Below, piece by piece: positions 41,062 to 49,922 of a stretch of DNA of 64,000 bases. Source of the DNA: Leishmania infantum JPCM5 (Eukaryota; Euglenozoa; Kinetoplastea; Trypanosomatida; Trypanosomatidae). The notes under the pieces were generated by a model. The model did no database searches. It was given only the letters and a program-made list of their open reading frames with translations, and was not told the origin of the DNA. Location: assembly GCF_000002875.2 (NCBI RefSeq), contig NC_009415.2, forward strand, positions 1,404,865-1,468,864. The letters are read 5' to 3'. Each line of letters opens with the position of its first letter. Position 1 is the first letter of the stretch. The translations under genes and the position numbers were made by a program.

Positions 41062-42219
41062 TCAGGAGCCGACGCGGCGCATCGCCGGCAATGTGGGCTC
41101 GCTCTCCAGCAGAGGATGAGCGGCGAGGAAGTGCTCTGCGTCCTGTAAATCGCGCTGCAGGAGATTGGCCCGCTTCGAGATGGAATCCTGCTCTGCCCCA
41201 CGTAGCAGAGAGGCGACGTCGCCACGTTGGTACTTCTTGCCATAAAGGAGACGACACACCACCGACGCCTCCTCAATCATGCAGCGGGCGTTGTCGCCCC
41301 TCCACTCGAACGGGTCTATGGGAAGGAGGCCGTCGCCCAACAACCCGACACGGAAGCGTACAGCCTCGTCCTTGATGGCGGGTGTGGTACCTGGTAGAGC
41401 GCAGACAGACCGGATCCGCTGCTGCGACTTTTGAATCACAGTTTTCAGCACATCATGCATGCCATCCAGGCTTGCATCGAGTGACGAGTGCGTTGTGGCG
41501 CTGCGGACGAGTCGCCAAGCGCACTCGTCAGTACCGCTGCGCCAGCAGTGCAGGGCGATGCCGTTTCCCACCACAATTGACACATCAGACTGCTGGTCAA
41601 ACAAGACGCTCGTGTCGCGGCTCTCGAGCTTGCACACGCCACGCTCCACGTCAAAGAGCACCGCTATTCTGCTTGGGTCGCGCGCAACTAGCATCTCGGC
41701 GAAGGGTGTGCCCTTTGCCATGGTGATGATGGCCTCCACGTTCGTGCTGAGACCGTAGTCTCTGCGCAAGCACCAGGTGTCACTGCCGTCGTTGTTTGCG
41801 TCGGCGCTGTGCGCCTCGGTCTCCCAGTCAATAGTGCCGCCAAAGCGCAGAAATTCTGTGCGAAGGGTGCGCAGCAAGACGCCCTCTGTGCACTGGTACG
41901 CTGATTCGCCGATCGCACAGCCGGGAAAAACTGACCCCTCGCGAAGAGGTGTGAGGTCAGGGGAGAGGAAGCGCCACCCGCGAGCGGGGCGCAGCACCGA
42001 GAGAACTTTTCTCTCGGTGCACCCCAAATCCGTCAGCAGCTTCACCGTTTGATCCGTCAACACGCAGCGCCGCATCTCTGCGCGCTCGTACGACGGGCTT
42101 CGCCGCCGTTCGACGATCGTCACATTCGATTCTCGCCAACGCATGCCGATGCCCATGGCATATGTCCCGACGCAGCCTCCGACGAGGATGACATGACCCC
42201 ACGGCTTGACAGCGTACAT
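41062..42219 (-). CDS. FAD-dependent monooxygenase-like protein (385 aa)
   Basis: The N-terminus looks like a Rossmann FAD-binding fold: MYAVKPWGHVILVGGCVGTY with a GGxxGT turn in place of the ideal GxGxxG, followed by a strand ending in Glu (VTIVERRRSP). Toward the C-terminus, VGLLGDGLLPIDPFEWRGDN resembles the GD...P motif of UbiH/COQ6-type or squalene-epoxidase-type flavin monooxygenases. The middle part is poorly conserved, so substrate and even activity are uncertain. The frame continues to 42372, but a CTCTCTCCCTCCCTC tract and AG (42233-42234) lie just before the ATG at 42219. Without the extension no membrane anchor precedes the fold. Confidence 0.65.
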   Translation of the reverse strand: MYAVKPWGHVILVGGCVGTYAMGIGMRWRESNVTIVERRRSPSYERAEMRRCVLTDQTVKLLTDLGCTERKVLSVLRPARGWRFLSPDLTPLREGSVFPGCAIGESAYQCTEGVLLRTLRTEFLRFGGTIDWETEAHSADANNDGSDTWCLRRDYGLSTNVEAIITMAKGTPFAEMLVARDPSRIAVLFDVERGVCKLESRDTSVLFDQQSDVSIVVGNGIALHCWRSGTDECAWRLVRSATTHSSLDASLDGMHDVLKTVIQKSQQRIRSVCALPGTTPAIKDEAVRFRVGLLGDGLLPIDPFEWRGDNARCMIEEASVVCRLLYGKKYQRGDVASLLRGAEQDSISKRANLLQRDLQDAEHFLAAHPLLESEPTLPAMRRVGS

Positions 42220-42558
42220 GAGCGCTACTGAGCTACCAAGAGGGAGGGAGAGAGCAGACACGGAGAGAGTTACCATATGGCTTGTTGTTCTCCACGAGAG
42301 GGACGAGGAGGCCCTAGTGGCACTAGTAGGCGGCGGCTTTCCCATCAGGGCGGTAGTGAGCAAGGCGGACAAGAAGGAAGGAAGTCACCGACACCCCGCA
42401 CGAGGACAGCAGCGTGTGTGGACGTCGCACCTACGGAAAACACCATGGAAGGCGCTCGAGGATGGTCAGCTGCTCTTCCACGTACAATTCAAAGCGTTGG
42501 TTTGACTGCTGTCGTGGGCTCTATGTACATGAACTTGACGGTCAGCGCGCCAATATCG
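42220..42558. other. Intergenic region between monooxygenase-like and roadblock genes
   Basis: Leader of the monooxygenase-like gene and 3' UTR of the roadblock gene; nothing else is seen. Confidence 0.5.
42233..42234 (-). promoter_or_regulatory. Probable trans-splice acceptor (AG) for the monooxygenase-like gene
   Basis: First AG after a clear CT-only tract on the coding strand, 13 nt before the ATG at 42219. Confidence 0.5.
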
Positions 42559-42930
42559 TCATGTGTCACCTCCGGCGCACCTCCCTTTGACCGTTTGGAC
42601 GACCACCATCGTGTACTCTTTGTTTGCGTCCGGTGCGACGAGAATGTCGACAGTGTCGCAGCTAATTCGCAGAAATGTCATCTCCTCTTTCCAGTCGATG
42701 GTTCGAACAGTGGAGGTGGTGAGGTCGATGAACCCCTTCAACGTGTCAGCGTAGCGATGCGCCTCTCTGGAGCTCCCCCGAAAGCCTGCAAAACTAAGCA
42801 GCTTCCCCTTCTGCGGCTCCATGATAAAGTAGCCCAGCACCCCTTTGTGGTGAGCAATGCGGTTCAGTGTGTCCTCCACATTCTGAAGGTGGGCCTCACG
42901 CTCCGCTGCCGAGGGGTTCGCCTTGTTCAT
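42559..42930 (-). CDS. Roadblock/LC7-type dynein light chain (123 aa)
   Basis: Roadblock-domain protein: an N-terminal amphipathic helix (HLQNVEDTLNRIAHHKGVLG), the first strand pair (YFIMEPQKGKLL, FAGF), a central helix (AHRYADTLKGFIDLT) and the paired strands FLRISCDTVDILVAPDANKE then YTMVVVQ. Family members are about 100-140 aa, dimerise, and form part of cytoplasmic or axonemal dynein complexes; some regulate small GTPases instead. The longer frame to 43089 is a Cys/Leu/Ser-rich translation of a CT-rich leader; an AG at 42960-42961 precedes the ATG at 42930. Confidence 0.88.
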   Translation of the reverse strand: MNKANPSAAEREAHLQNVEDTLNRIAHHKGVLGYFIMEPQKGKLLSFAGFRGSSREAHRYADTLKGFIDLTTSTVRTIDWKEEMTFLRISCDTVDILVAPDANKEYTMVVVQTVKGRCAGGDT

Positions 42931-42959
42931 CGAGCTCTTCAGCACAAGTAACTGAGTAA

Positions 42960-42961
42960 CT
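42960..42961 (-). promoter_or_regulatory. Probable trans-splice acceptor (AG) for the roadblock gene
   Basis: The coding strand reads TTACCTCCTCCTCCTTAG. First AG after the tract, 30 nt before the ATG at 42930. Confidence 0.5.
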
Positions 42962-43382
42962 AAGGAGGAGGAGGTAAGTGCGGGAGAGCATAGAAGAGAG
43001 AAGAAGCAATTCATGAGCGTACAGGATGTCATCCGCAAGCATACGAGCAAAGAGTCCTCCACCCCCACGCAAAAGCACAGGGTGCACATAGCCGTACCCA
43101 GTGTCTGACGGAGCAGGCGCGCACGGCATCACACTGCTAGAGGATCATGCTGCTCGCAGAATGCTTGGCAACTGATTCGAGGAAACTGAGGTGCAAGTCT
43201 GTTATTCATTGTGTATGTGCGTGTGTGCTTTGTAGATCCATTGCACGGGGAACAGAGAGCAATTGAACGACATGAAAACAAAAGCAAAACATGCACACAA
43301 GAGCACGCAGGTTTCATGTACATCTTCTCGCCAGACATACTCACCCTCATCATACATCAATAAAATCATGCAAGAGAGCTTA
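42962..43382. other. Intergenic region between the roadblock and WD40 genes
   Basis: 3' UTR of the WD40/coiled-coil gene and leader of the roadblock gene; no gene is seen. Confidence 0.5.
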
Positions 43383-46300
43383 CTAGCGCGTCTGCTTCGA
43401 CACAACGGCAAAGGACGGGAACGTACGCTCCCGCAGGCGATCCACCTCGCGCTTTAGTCGCACTAGTTCCTCCTGCTGTGACCGAGCCAGCTCCTCTAGC
43501 TCGCTGGTGACAAAAATCTCTTTCGCCCGCGCAGCACGTGCGTGCGAGCCATCCGCGCGCGTCTCGACCAGGCGGTAAACTGCCCCCTTGGCACGCACTG
43601 TGTCGTCGAGGTCGCCACACTGCGCACCAACGATTGTGTTTTCTGTCACGCGCTCAGCAATCTGGTTCTTCAACTGGCGCACGACGCCCCTCAGCTCCTC
43701 TACTTTTCGACTCATGTTTGTCTCCACGAGGTCCATGTGGCGCTGAATATGCGCGAGCGTCTTTTCCTCCGACAAGTCCACCTCGCCGTTGAGCCACTCC
43801 TGCATCTGGCGGGTGACACGAAGGGTATGCAGCTGTCGCAGCTCCAGCTGCAGCGTCCCCGCGCAGTGCCTAAGCCGCTCCCCCTCCCACTCCAGCAGCT
43901 TCATCAGCTTTCGGCGAGCAAACACCTTGTTGAGGAGCGCGCGGCTCTCCGCGTCGCTTTGGAGAATGAGATCGTTGTACTGGGCCACGTCGTTGTGCCA
44001 CCGCAGGTTGGAAGACGAAAAAGCCGTCGCGGTCGTGGCACTCTCGTCTTGGATTTGGCCCTGGTGCAGCCGGCACAAGGCGTGGACGTCGAGAAGACGC
44101 GTCACTGAGCTCTCGCGGACGGCGTCCATCTCCTCCCCTGTGGCGTCTATCTGATGCGCGATGAGTTTGCAGTGCTGCTGCGCCTCCCGAAAATCCTCAG
44201 CAGCTCGCTGCACCTCTGCCTCGGCCCCGTCGGCCAGCTGCTGCAGCTTAGCTACTGTCTGGCAGTGCTCGCAGAAAGCTGCCCACTGCTCCGCCGTGCA
44301 GTCTGGTGCGGGCCTGTCGGCATCCGGCAGCGGCGCCTTGCCGTCCTCGAAGCGCCGCTGCCATCGAACAAAGCGCCGATGCAGCTTCTCGCCCGTCGCC
44401 CCGTCATCAAACGGCGACAAGAGCCTGGCGCTCGCCGCGTAGCTGTCCGTTTTGCTCTCCGCTGCGGTCAACCGAGCCTGCGCTGCAGTCAGCGTGCGCT
44501 TCTGCCGTGCCGCAATCGACTCTGCGCCTGTCAGCCCGTCACGGAGAGCCTCTCGTTCGCGAGCCAAGGATCGATGCTGTCGATATGCGGCGCTGACGCA
44601 CAACCGATGCTGAAAAAGTAGGGCGAGCTGCAGCTCCGCCTCATCGACTTCCTCGGCTGTGCTCAGCCGGAGCTGGCGAATCTGACGAAGCTGCTCGTCT
44701 AGCGTCTCGGCCGCTTCCCGGTTTTTTTCCTGCAGCGCCCTGAACTCGCCACGCAGCGCCTCCCTCTTTCCCTCGACGCGCTCGTTCTCCTCCTTGAGTC
44801 TCTTCGCGTAGGCCTCGACGATGCGCGTCTGCTCCTCCGTGCGCTCCTCTGGCGGGACGAAGGTGTCGCGCGTGTCGTCTGCGAAGTCCGGCAACGGCAC
44901 ATGCACCTCCAGCCGCTCCACCTCCTTTTCCAGGCCGTCCATCCACAAGTGCAAGGCCGCCTCATCCACCGGGGACACAACAACTGTCCCCTTGGAAGGA
45001 GCGATCAGTGCCCGCGCCTCAGCGCCAAGCTCCTTGTCCTCGACAACGAATAGTGAGTTTGGGCTCTCCTCGGTGTCGACAACCGCCGAGAAGAGCTGTG
45101 CGGGAAGGCTACCCAACTGCTTTCCAATCGTAATGCAGCGCTGCGTGCGCTCCTCCACCTGCATGACTGACTGTCTCTTCAGGTCTTGCAAGTGAGTGAA
45201 ACAGGCGTTGAAGGCGTCCTTGAGCACCAGCGACCGGCCCTTAACGAGGAGAGACTGAAGTACCATGCGGCACTGAGTGTAAACATCCGCGTCGTTCAGC
45301 ATGGCAGCGTCGAAGTCTTCAGCTCCGCTAGGGCTGACAGCCACGTGCGTCGCGGTCTTGGACACGATCTGCATGCCAGGAGGCGTGCGTCGACCAGCAG
45401 AAACCTTCTCTTGCAGCTGGCGGAGAAACAGTGCTTTGCGAGAAAGCGATGCCTCGGCCCGTGTCCTGCGATGGATGTGGAAATTGTGCACCTCCAGCCC
45501 AGGGGTGTTCATGCTCACCACCTTCATACGTGTCACCTCCATCGCCTCGAAGCAGCGCCTCCTGATGGTATCCTGGAGGTACTCGTTCAGGATAGCGTGA
45601 TAGTAGTGTCTCTCGCGCATCTCGAGCACGGCGCTTTCACATTCGGCCGCAAACTGCTCGCGCTGCTCCGGTGTCAGGAAAGCCTCGAGAGGAACATCAG
45701 CGTCCTTTTCACTCATCGCCTTCGCCCACAGCTCACGCACGCGGGACAGCTCGCGGAGGAGAGCCTCCCGCTCTGGCGCCGCGTCACTTGCCTGTACAAC
45801 GGTCGCCTCGTCCTCAGCAGTGCCCAGTCGCGCTCTCACCGCGTGCGTCCACTCCGGCTCCTGCCACGTGGCTTGGGCACCTTGCGCTTTCAACGCAACA
45901 CACTGCATCACTCCATCATCGCCGCCGCAGACCACCTCCGCCCCGGCGTCAGCGATGGCCGCCGTCGTGATACCACCGCAGAACGAGGAGCGCGCGGCGT
46001 GTATCCAGAGCGGCTTGCGCTTTTCACGCGAGGGGGGGATCGGGGTCATTTGCACCTGGTACGGCGTCAAATCCCGCGCGGCGATGCTGCCGTCCCGGCC
46101 ACACGAAATCACTGTTGCATCGTTGAGACGCAGGAGGCAACTGCCACCGCTGCTGTGGTCGTGAATGAGAAACAGAGGCCGTGACACCTTTACGTCACCC
46201 TCGCGTTGGCGGTCGAGCGTGTACACCTTGGAGTCGTGGTCTGCCGAGTGTACAAATAGGTTGAGCACTTCAGGGGTAGCGTAGCACACAAGTGCATCCG

Positions 46301-47792
46301 TGATTGGAAAGTCGAGTCTCCACCACTTGCGCACAAGCGTTTCGCCAGGGTGCGTCGTCATGGCGTCTCCGTCGTCCGGCGCCTCAATAAGGAAGGCGTC
46401 ACCATTTTCGCACACGACAAGCAGATTCGTCTCCGACGGTACCCACCTTGCCAAGCAGATAGACGCAAGAAGAGTGGCGCGTACGATGCCACGATCCTCC
46501 ACGCTGTCACCAAGGCAGCTCAAAAACCGCACGGCGTCTCGACCACAGCATGCCAACGCGCCACACCCATCCGCCTCAAGAAAAATAGGAGTGCACTCCA
46601 AGCACTTGTGGGCCCACACATCTTTCCCGCCCATGCAGTCAAAGCAGACGACCGTGGCGTCCTCGAACAAGATCGCAATCTGAGAAGCGCTAAGCACACA
46701 CACGTGCACCGCCGGCCCCCGCGCTCCACAAGAGGCGAAAACCCTCACAGCGTTCCTTTCGTAGAGGGCCACGCTGCCATCCCGCAACACCCACGCTACC
46801 AAGGCCCCGCCGTTTACAGAAAGGCACCTGAGTGTAGAGGCTTCCGTCCAGCCCTTCACGAGGCGCGGCGCAGCACCTCCGCGGATAGTCGCCGTCGGCA
46901 CTGTCACCGCGAGCAAGCCTCTCTGCGTGCTCAGCAACAGCTCGCCTCCGCTCGTCGCAGCGATGCGACTTGTGCAGGAAGGCAGGTAACCGAGGGAGAG
47001 GCTGCGACAGGTACCTTCACTCAGGTCGACAGATAGCAAGGCCCCTGAGCACGTGAAGATAAAAGCAGTGCCGTCCAGCGCAAGCATCGCAACTGCGCCA
47101 CCTGCCGCTGGGGCTTCGCAGACCTCGCGGGTTGTCTGGCTGTCGTGCGAGTACACATGCACGGACCCCTCCTTCGTGGCGTAGCACACCATGTTTGGCC
47201 CTGAGGTGCACGCACTCTCTACACGCGCCTCAACAAAAAGGCACTTCTGAAAGCTCTTGCCATCGTCCCCGTGCGAGTAGCCCACAATGCCGTCGCTTCT
47301 GCATATGGCGAAGCGCACAACCGCCTCCTCAAGACCGCCAGGGAGCAGCGACTTTGGCTCTCCGCTGTGGCGGAGAGGGACGCAGTCGGCGAAACTGTAA
47401 GCGCCGCTCCGCGTGCTCCGGCGAAAAACTGTCACAGCAGTGTCAGGCACCGTTGCAAGAACAAAAAGCTCCGTCCCATCAGCAGAAAACACGATGTCTG
47501 CGACACTTACAGAGATTTCTGTTTCAGTGCAGCCGAGGCTATGGAGAGAGGTGGCATCGAAGAAATGCAGCGCAACCCGCAGCCTCTTCTCCGTTACACA
47601 CAGCACGCCGGAAGAGCTGATGGCGACTTTGTCAATCGGGTACTTCCCACTGGGAAACGGAAGCCAAAGGTGTTCACCGCCGTCCTCCACTACGACCACG
47701 CCATTGTCAGCCGGAAAAAAGATGCGACTCTTATCCGCTGCAAACGAAGCGGACCCGCTGCAGCCAATTACTCGTGCAATGCTTTGTACCAT
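43383..47792 (-). CDS. WD40 plus coiled-coil axonemal protein, CFAP43/CFAP44-like (1469 aa)
   Basis: The N-terminal 640 or so residues are beta-propeller-like, with repeated strands such as VAISSSGVLCVTEKRLRVAL, DIVFSADGTELFVLATVPDT, and SCGRDGSIAARDLTPYQVQM. After about residue 690 the protein is long coiled coil almost to the end, with a globular break near 790-920 (MNTPGLEVHNFHIHRRTR; LKDAFNACFTHLQDLKRQSV). Two propellers followed by long helices is the architecture of the cilia- and flagella-associated proteins CFAP43, CFAP44 and CFAP57, which tether inner-arm dynein to the axoneme. I lean to CFAP43 because of the N-terminal strand pattern, but the distinction needs alignment. The start ATG at 47792 is supported by the immediate propeller sequence. 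Confidence 0.75.
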   Translation of the reverse strand: MVQSIARVIGCSGSASFAADKSRIFFPADNGVVVVEDGGEHLWLPFPSGKYPIDKVAISSSGVLCVTEKRLRVALHFFDATSLHSLGCTETEISVSVADIVFSADGTELFVLATVPDTAVTVFRRSTRSGAYSFADCVPLRHSGEPKSLLPGGLEEAVVRFAICRSDGIVGYSHGDDGKSFQKCLFVEARVESACTSGPNMVCYATKEGSVHVYSHDSQTTREVCEAPAAGGAVAMLALDGTAFIFTCSGALLSVDLSEGTCRSLSLGYLPSCTSRIAATSGGELLLSTQRGLLAVTVPTATIRGGAAPRLVKGWTEASTLRCLSVNGGALVAWVLRDGSVALYERNAVRVFASCGARGPAVHVCVLSASQIAILFEDATVVCFDCMGGKDVWAHKCLECTPIFLEADGCGALACCGRDAVRFLSCLGDSVEDRGIVRATLLASICLARWVPSETNLLVVCENGDAFLIEAPDDGDAMTTHPGETLVRKWWRLDFPITDALVCYATPEVLNLFVHSADHDSKVYTLDRQREGDVKVSRPLFLIHDHSSGGSCLLRLNDATVISCGRDGSIAARDLTPYQVQMTPIPPSREKRKPLWIHAARSSFCGGITTAAIADAGAEVVCGGDDGVMQCVALKAQGAQATWQEPEWTHAVRARLGTAEDEATVVQASDAAPEREALLRELSRVRELWAKAMSEKDADVPLEAFLTPEQREQFAAECESAVLEMRERHYYHAILNEYLQDTIRRRCFEAMEVTRMKVVSMNTPGLEVHNFHIHRRTRAEASLSRKALFLRQLQEKVSAGRRTPPGMQIVSKTATHVAVSPSGAEDFDAAMLNDADVYTQCRMVLQSLLVKGRSLVLKDAFNACFTHLQDLKRQSVMQVEERTQRCITIGKQLGSLPAQLFSAVVDTEESPNSLFVVEDKELGAEARALIAPSKGTVVVSPVDEAALHLWMDGLEKEVERLEVHVPLPDFADDTRDTFVPPEERTEEQTRIVEAYAKRLKEENERVEGKREALRGEFRALQEKNREAAETLDEQLRQIRQLRLSTAEEVDEAELQLALLFQHRLCVSAAYRQHRSLAREREALRDGLTGAESIAARQKRTLTAAQARLTAAESKTDSYAASARLLSPFDDGATGEKLHRRFVRWQRRFEDGKAPLPDADRPAPDCTAEQWAAFCEHCQTVAKLQQLADGAEAEVQRAAEDFREAQQHCKLIAHQIDATGEEMDAVRESSVTRLLDVHALCRLHQGQIQDESATTATAFSSSNLRWHNDVAQYNDLILQSDAESRALLNKVFARRKLMKLLEWEGERLRHCAGTLQLELRQLHTLRVTRQMQEWLNGEVDLSEEKTLAHIQRHMDLVETNMSRKVEELRGVVRQLKNQIAERVTENTIVGAQCGDLDDTVRAKGAVYRLVETRADGSHARAARAKEIFVTSELEELARSQQEELVRLKREVDRLRERTFPSFAVVSKQTR

Positions 47793-48632
47793 CTCTGTGC
47801 ATGCGCCCTGCTACAACGCAATACAAACAGTGAGGTCTCCTTTCAAACGACATATCCCCGAGCATAGAGTGAAAGCAATAGGAGAACAAAAAGCAGGGTA
47901 TTAACAGTGCACAACGAACACGGAAGGCAGCAAACAAAGAGCTTTCCTCCGCCGCTCATCGCGGGAGCAGTTAGAACTGCGGGGTCGACGAGAAACGTCG
48001 TGCTCATATCCGAGTGGGTTGTGTGTGCAGCCGCTAGAACGAGAGCAATTAGCAGACACCTGTACAGCGCTGAGTTGCTGCGGGCAGAAAACCCCCCTAG
48101 CGCCATTATCCGCCGCGCATGCAGCAAACAGGTTCTTTCATGTGCACGGTCGATTTTGCGCAATGCGTCGCCACGACAATTCATTCAGAGGTCTCGATTC
48201 ACGCCATTCGAAGCACCACTATACAGATATACGGATATAAGACCAGAGAAAAGGAGCCAGAAATCAAACCGTCTGAGTCGCACCTGATGTATAACATCTG
48301 GATGCCACAGTAACCCTCCACCTTCCCTTTTCTCACTCGTCCACATTTGCAACTCATCAGCCAATCTTTACATGCCAGACCTCATCACCACCAACACAGT
48401 TCTGTAAGAGAGATACGAGAGCCGTCGGCGCGTGAGGCAGTTCACAGGAGAAGCAAACGGTAACCAGTACAGGGCAAAGAGAACAAAAAAAAGCTTCGCA
48501 CGTCGTCAGCAGTGAGATCGTGATGGCTGTACAACCCTGTAGCCCAGCATTCGCCAGAGGATGGTGTATGCGCCGAGCACATCGCGCCAAAAAGAAAAAA
48601 AAACAAACAGCCCTCGTTGTCCCCCTGCACCG
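47793..48632. other. Intergenic region between kinase and WD40 genes
   Basis: No gene is supported. An A-rich plus-strand segment (48590-48605), T-rich on the coding strand, lies in the kinase 3' UTR. Confidence 0.5.
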
Positions 48633-49922
48633 TCACGCAACACCAAGGCCGCACTGGATCGCGTGAATCCACTCCTCCATGTTCTCTAGCGACGCGGCTT
48701 CAAACCACATCGACTTGCCACTCGTCGTGTGAAGCGCGAAGACGTGCTCGCGCTTCGCCGTACTCACAGGGACCGGGCACACACTCTGAATGTGCTCCAG
48801 GCTCAGTGCCTTTCCCTCGGTGTCGGACTCCTTGTCAGACATAATGAAATGACCCTTCTGTACCTGAAGGTACCGCCTCTTCCATGAGTGGTTGTCGCCG
48901 CCCTTCAGCTTGTTCAGGTACCCGGAGAAAAAGACATCCTTGTTGATCTGACCGACAGGGGTGCTCTTGGGCACCTCGACAGACTCGCTAGACAGGATCT
49001 CCGTTACGTGCTCCATCAGTGCGTCCTTTACCTCGTTGTCAATTCGCGAATTCTTCTTCATAGTATGCATAAACACCTTCAGACCCTCCCGCACGTAGGG
49101 GAACCGGAAAATGTCCCGCACGCTCGGCCGCTGCGCCGCATCACAGACAAGGATCTTGCGGACCACATCCCTAAAGTCGGCCGAGTACACCTCGGGGAGC
49201 GGCTCGTAGTCTCCACTAAGCACTTTGGCCATGAGACCCTTCATGTTGGTGGAGGTAAATGGGCGCTTCAGCGCCATGATTTCGTACAGTAGAACACCCA
49301 GTGACCACACGTCTGCCTTTTTGCTGTAGCGTTGGTTGTTCCACAGCTCCGGCGCAAGGTAGTACGGTGTGCCACAAAAGGTGTTTGCCACGACTCCGGA
49401 CACGGTGTCATCATACTGGTGACTGAACCCGAAGTCGCCAATCTTGATCAGCCCGGTTGAGGTAAGGAGTACATTGGCTCCCTTGATGTCACGATGCAAC
49501 ATCTTGTGGCCGTGGATGTGGTCTAACGCAAGACACAGCTGCAGAAAAAGGAAAAGTGCCTCGTGCTCTTGGAAGTGCTTGAAGTCGGTCGCACGCGCCT
49601 TGATCTGGCGGTCAAGGTCACCCGAGTCGGCGAACTCCATTACAATGAGCAAATGCTCATTATCTTCCTTGTCTTCGATGTACTTGATGATGTTTGGATG
49701 GTGGCAGCTCGCAAGACACTTGATTTCGCTGTACGCGTACGTACGATCACGCGATGACATCTTCCCGAGGTCCATTGTTTTCGCAACGAAGATCGCCTTG
49801 TCGCTAGCCCGCTCCACCAGCCAGGCCTCACCGTACGAGCCGGTACCAATGAGCTTCTTCTTTACGTACTTGACATCTCCAGTCGCACCTGGCGCACCGA
49901 GGACGGACGAGAAGGCGCTCAT
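48633..49922 (-). CDS. NEK-family Ser/Thr kinase with C-terminal PH domain (429 aa)
   Basis: Complete protein kinase: Gly loop IGTGSYGEAW near residues 25-34, catalytic Lys48, HRD at 143-145 (MLHRDIKGANVLL), DFG at 163-165 and APE at 190-192 (FCGTPYYLAPELW). The NIMA-type activation segment and the C-terminal pleckstrin homology domain (about 333-425: FSGYLNKLKGGDNHSWKRRY, ending EEWIHAIQ with the invariant Trp) match the trypanosomatid NrkA/NrkB type of NEK kinase. A PH domain at the C-terminus suggests membrane or phosphoinositide recruitment. The open frame can be extended by three codons to a GTG at 49931, but the first ATG is at 49922 and opens MSAFSSVLG. It is the first gene of the minus-strand array, next to the strand switch. 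Confidence 0.9.
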   Translation of the reverse strand: MSAFSSVLGAPGATGDVKYVKKKLIGTGSYGEAWLVERASDKAIFVAKTMDLGKMSSRDRTYAYSEIKCLASCHHPNIIKYIEDKEDNEHLLIVMEFADSGDLDRQIKARATDFKHFQEHEALFLFLQLCLALDHIHGHKMLHRDIKGANVLLTSTGLIKIGDFGFSHQYDDTVSGVVANTFCGTPYYLAPELWNNQRYSKKADVWSLGVLLYEIMALKRPFTSTNMKGLMAKVLSGDYEPLPEVYSADFRDVVRKILVCDAAQRPSVRDIFRFPYVREGLKVFMHTMKKNSRIDNEVKDALMEHVTEILSSESVEVPKSTPVGQINKDVFFSGYLNKLKGGDNHSWKRRYLQVQKGHFIMSDKESDTEGKALSLEHIQSVCPVPVSTAKREHVFALHTTSGKSMWFEAASLENMEEWIHAIQCGLGVA

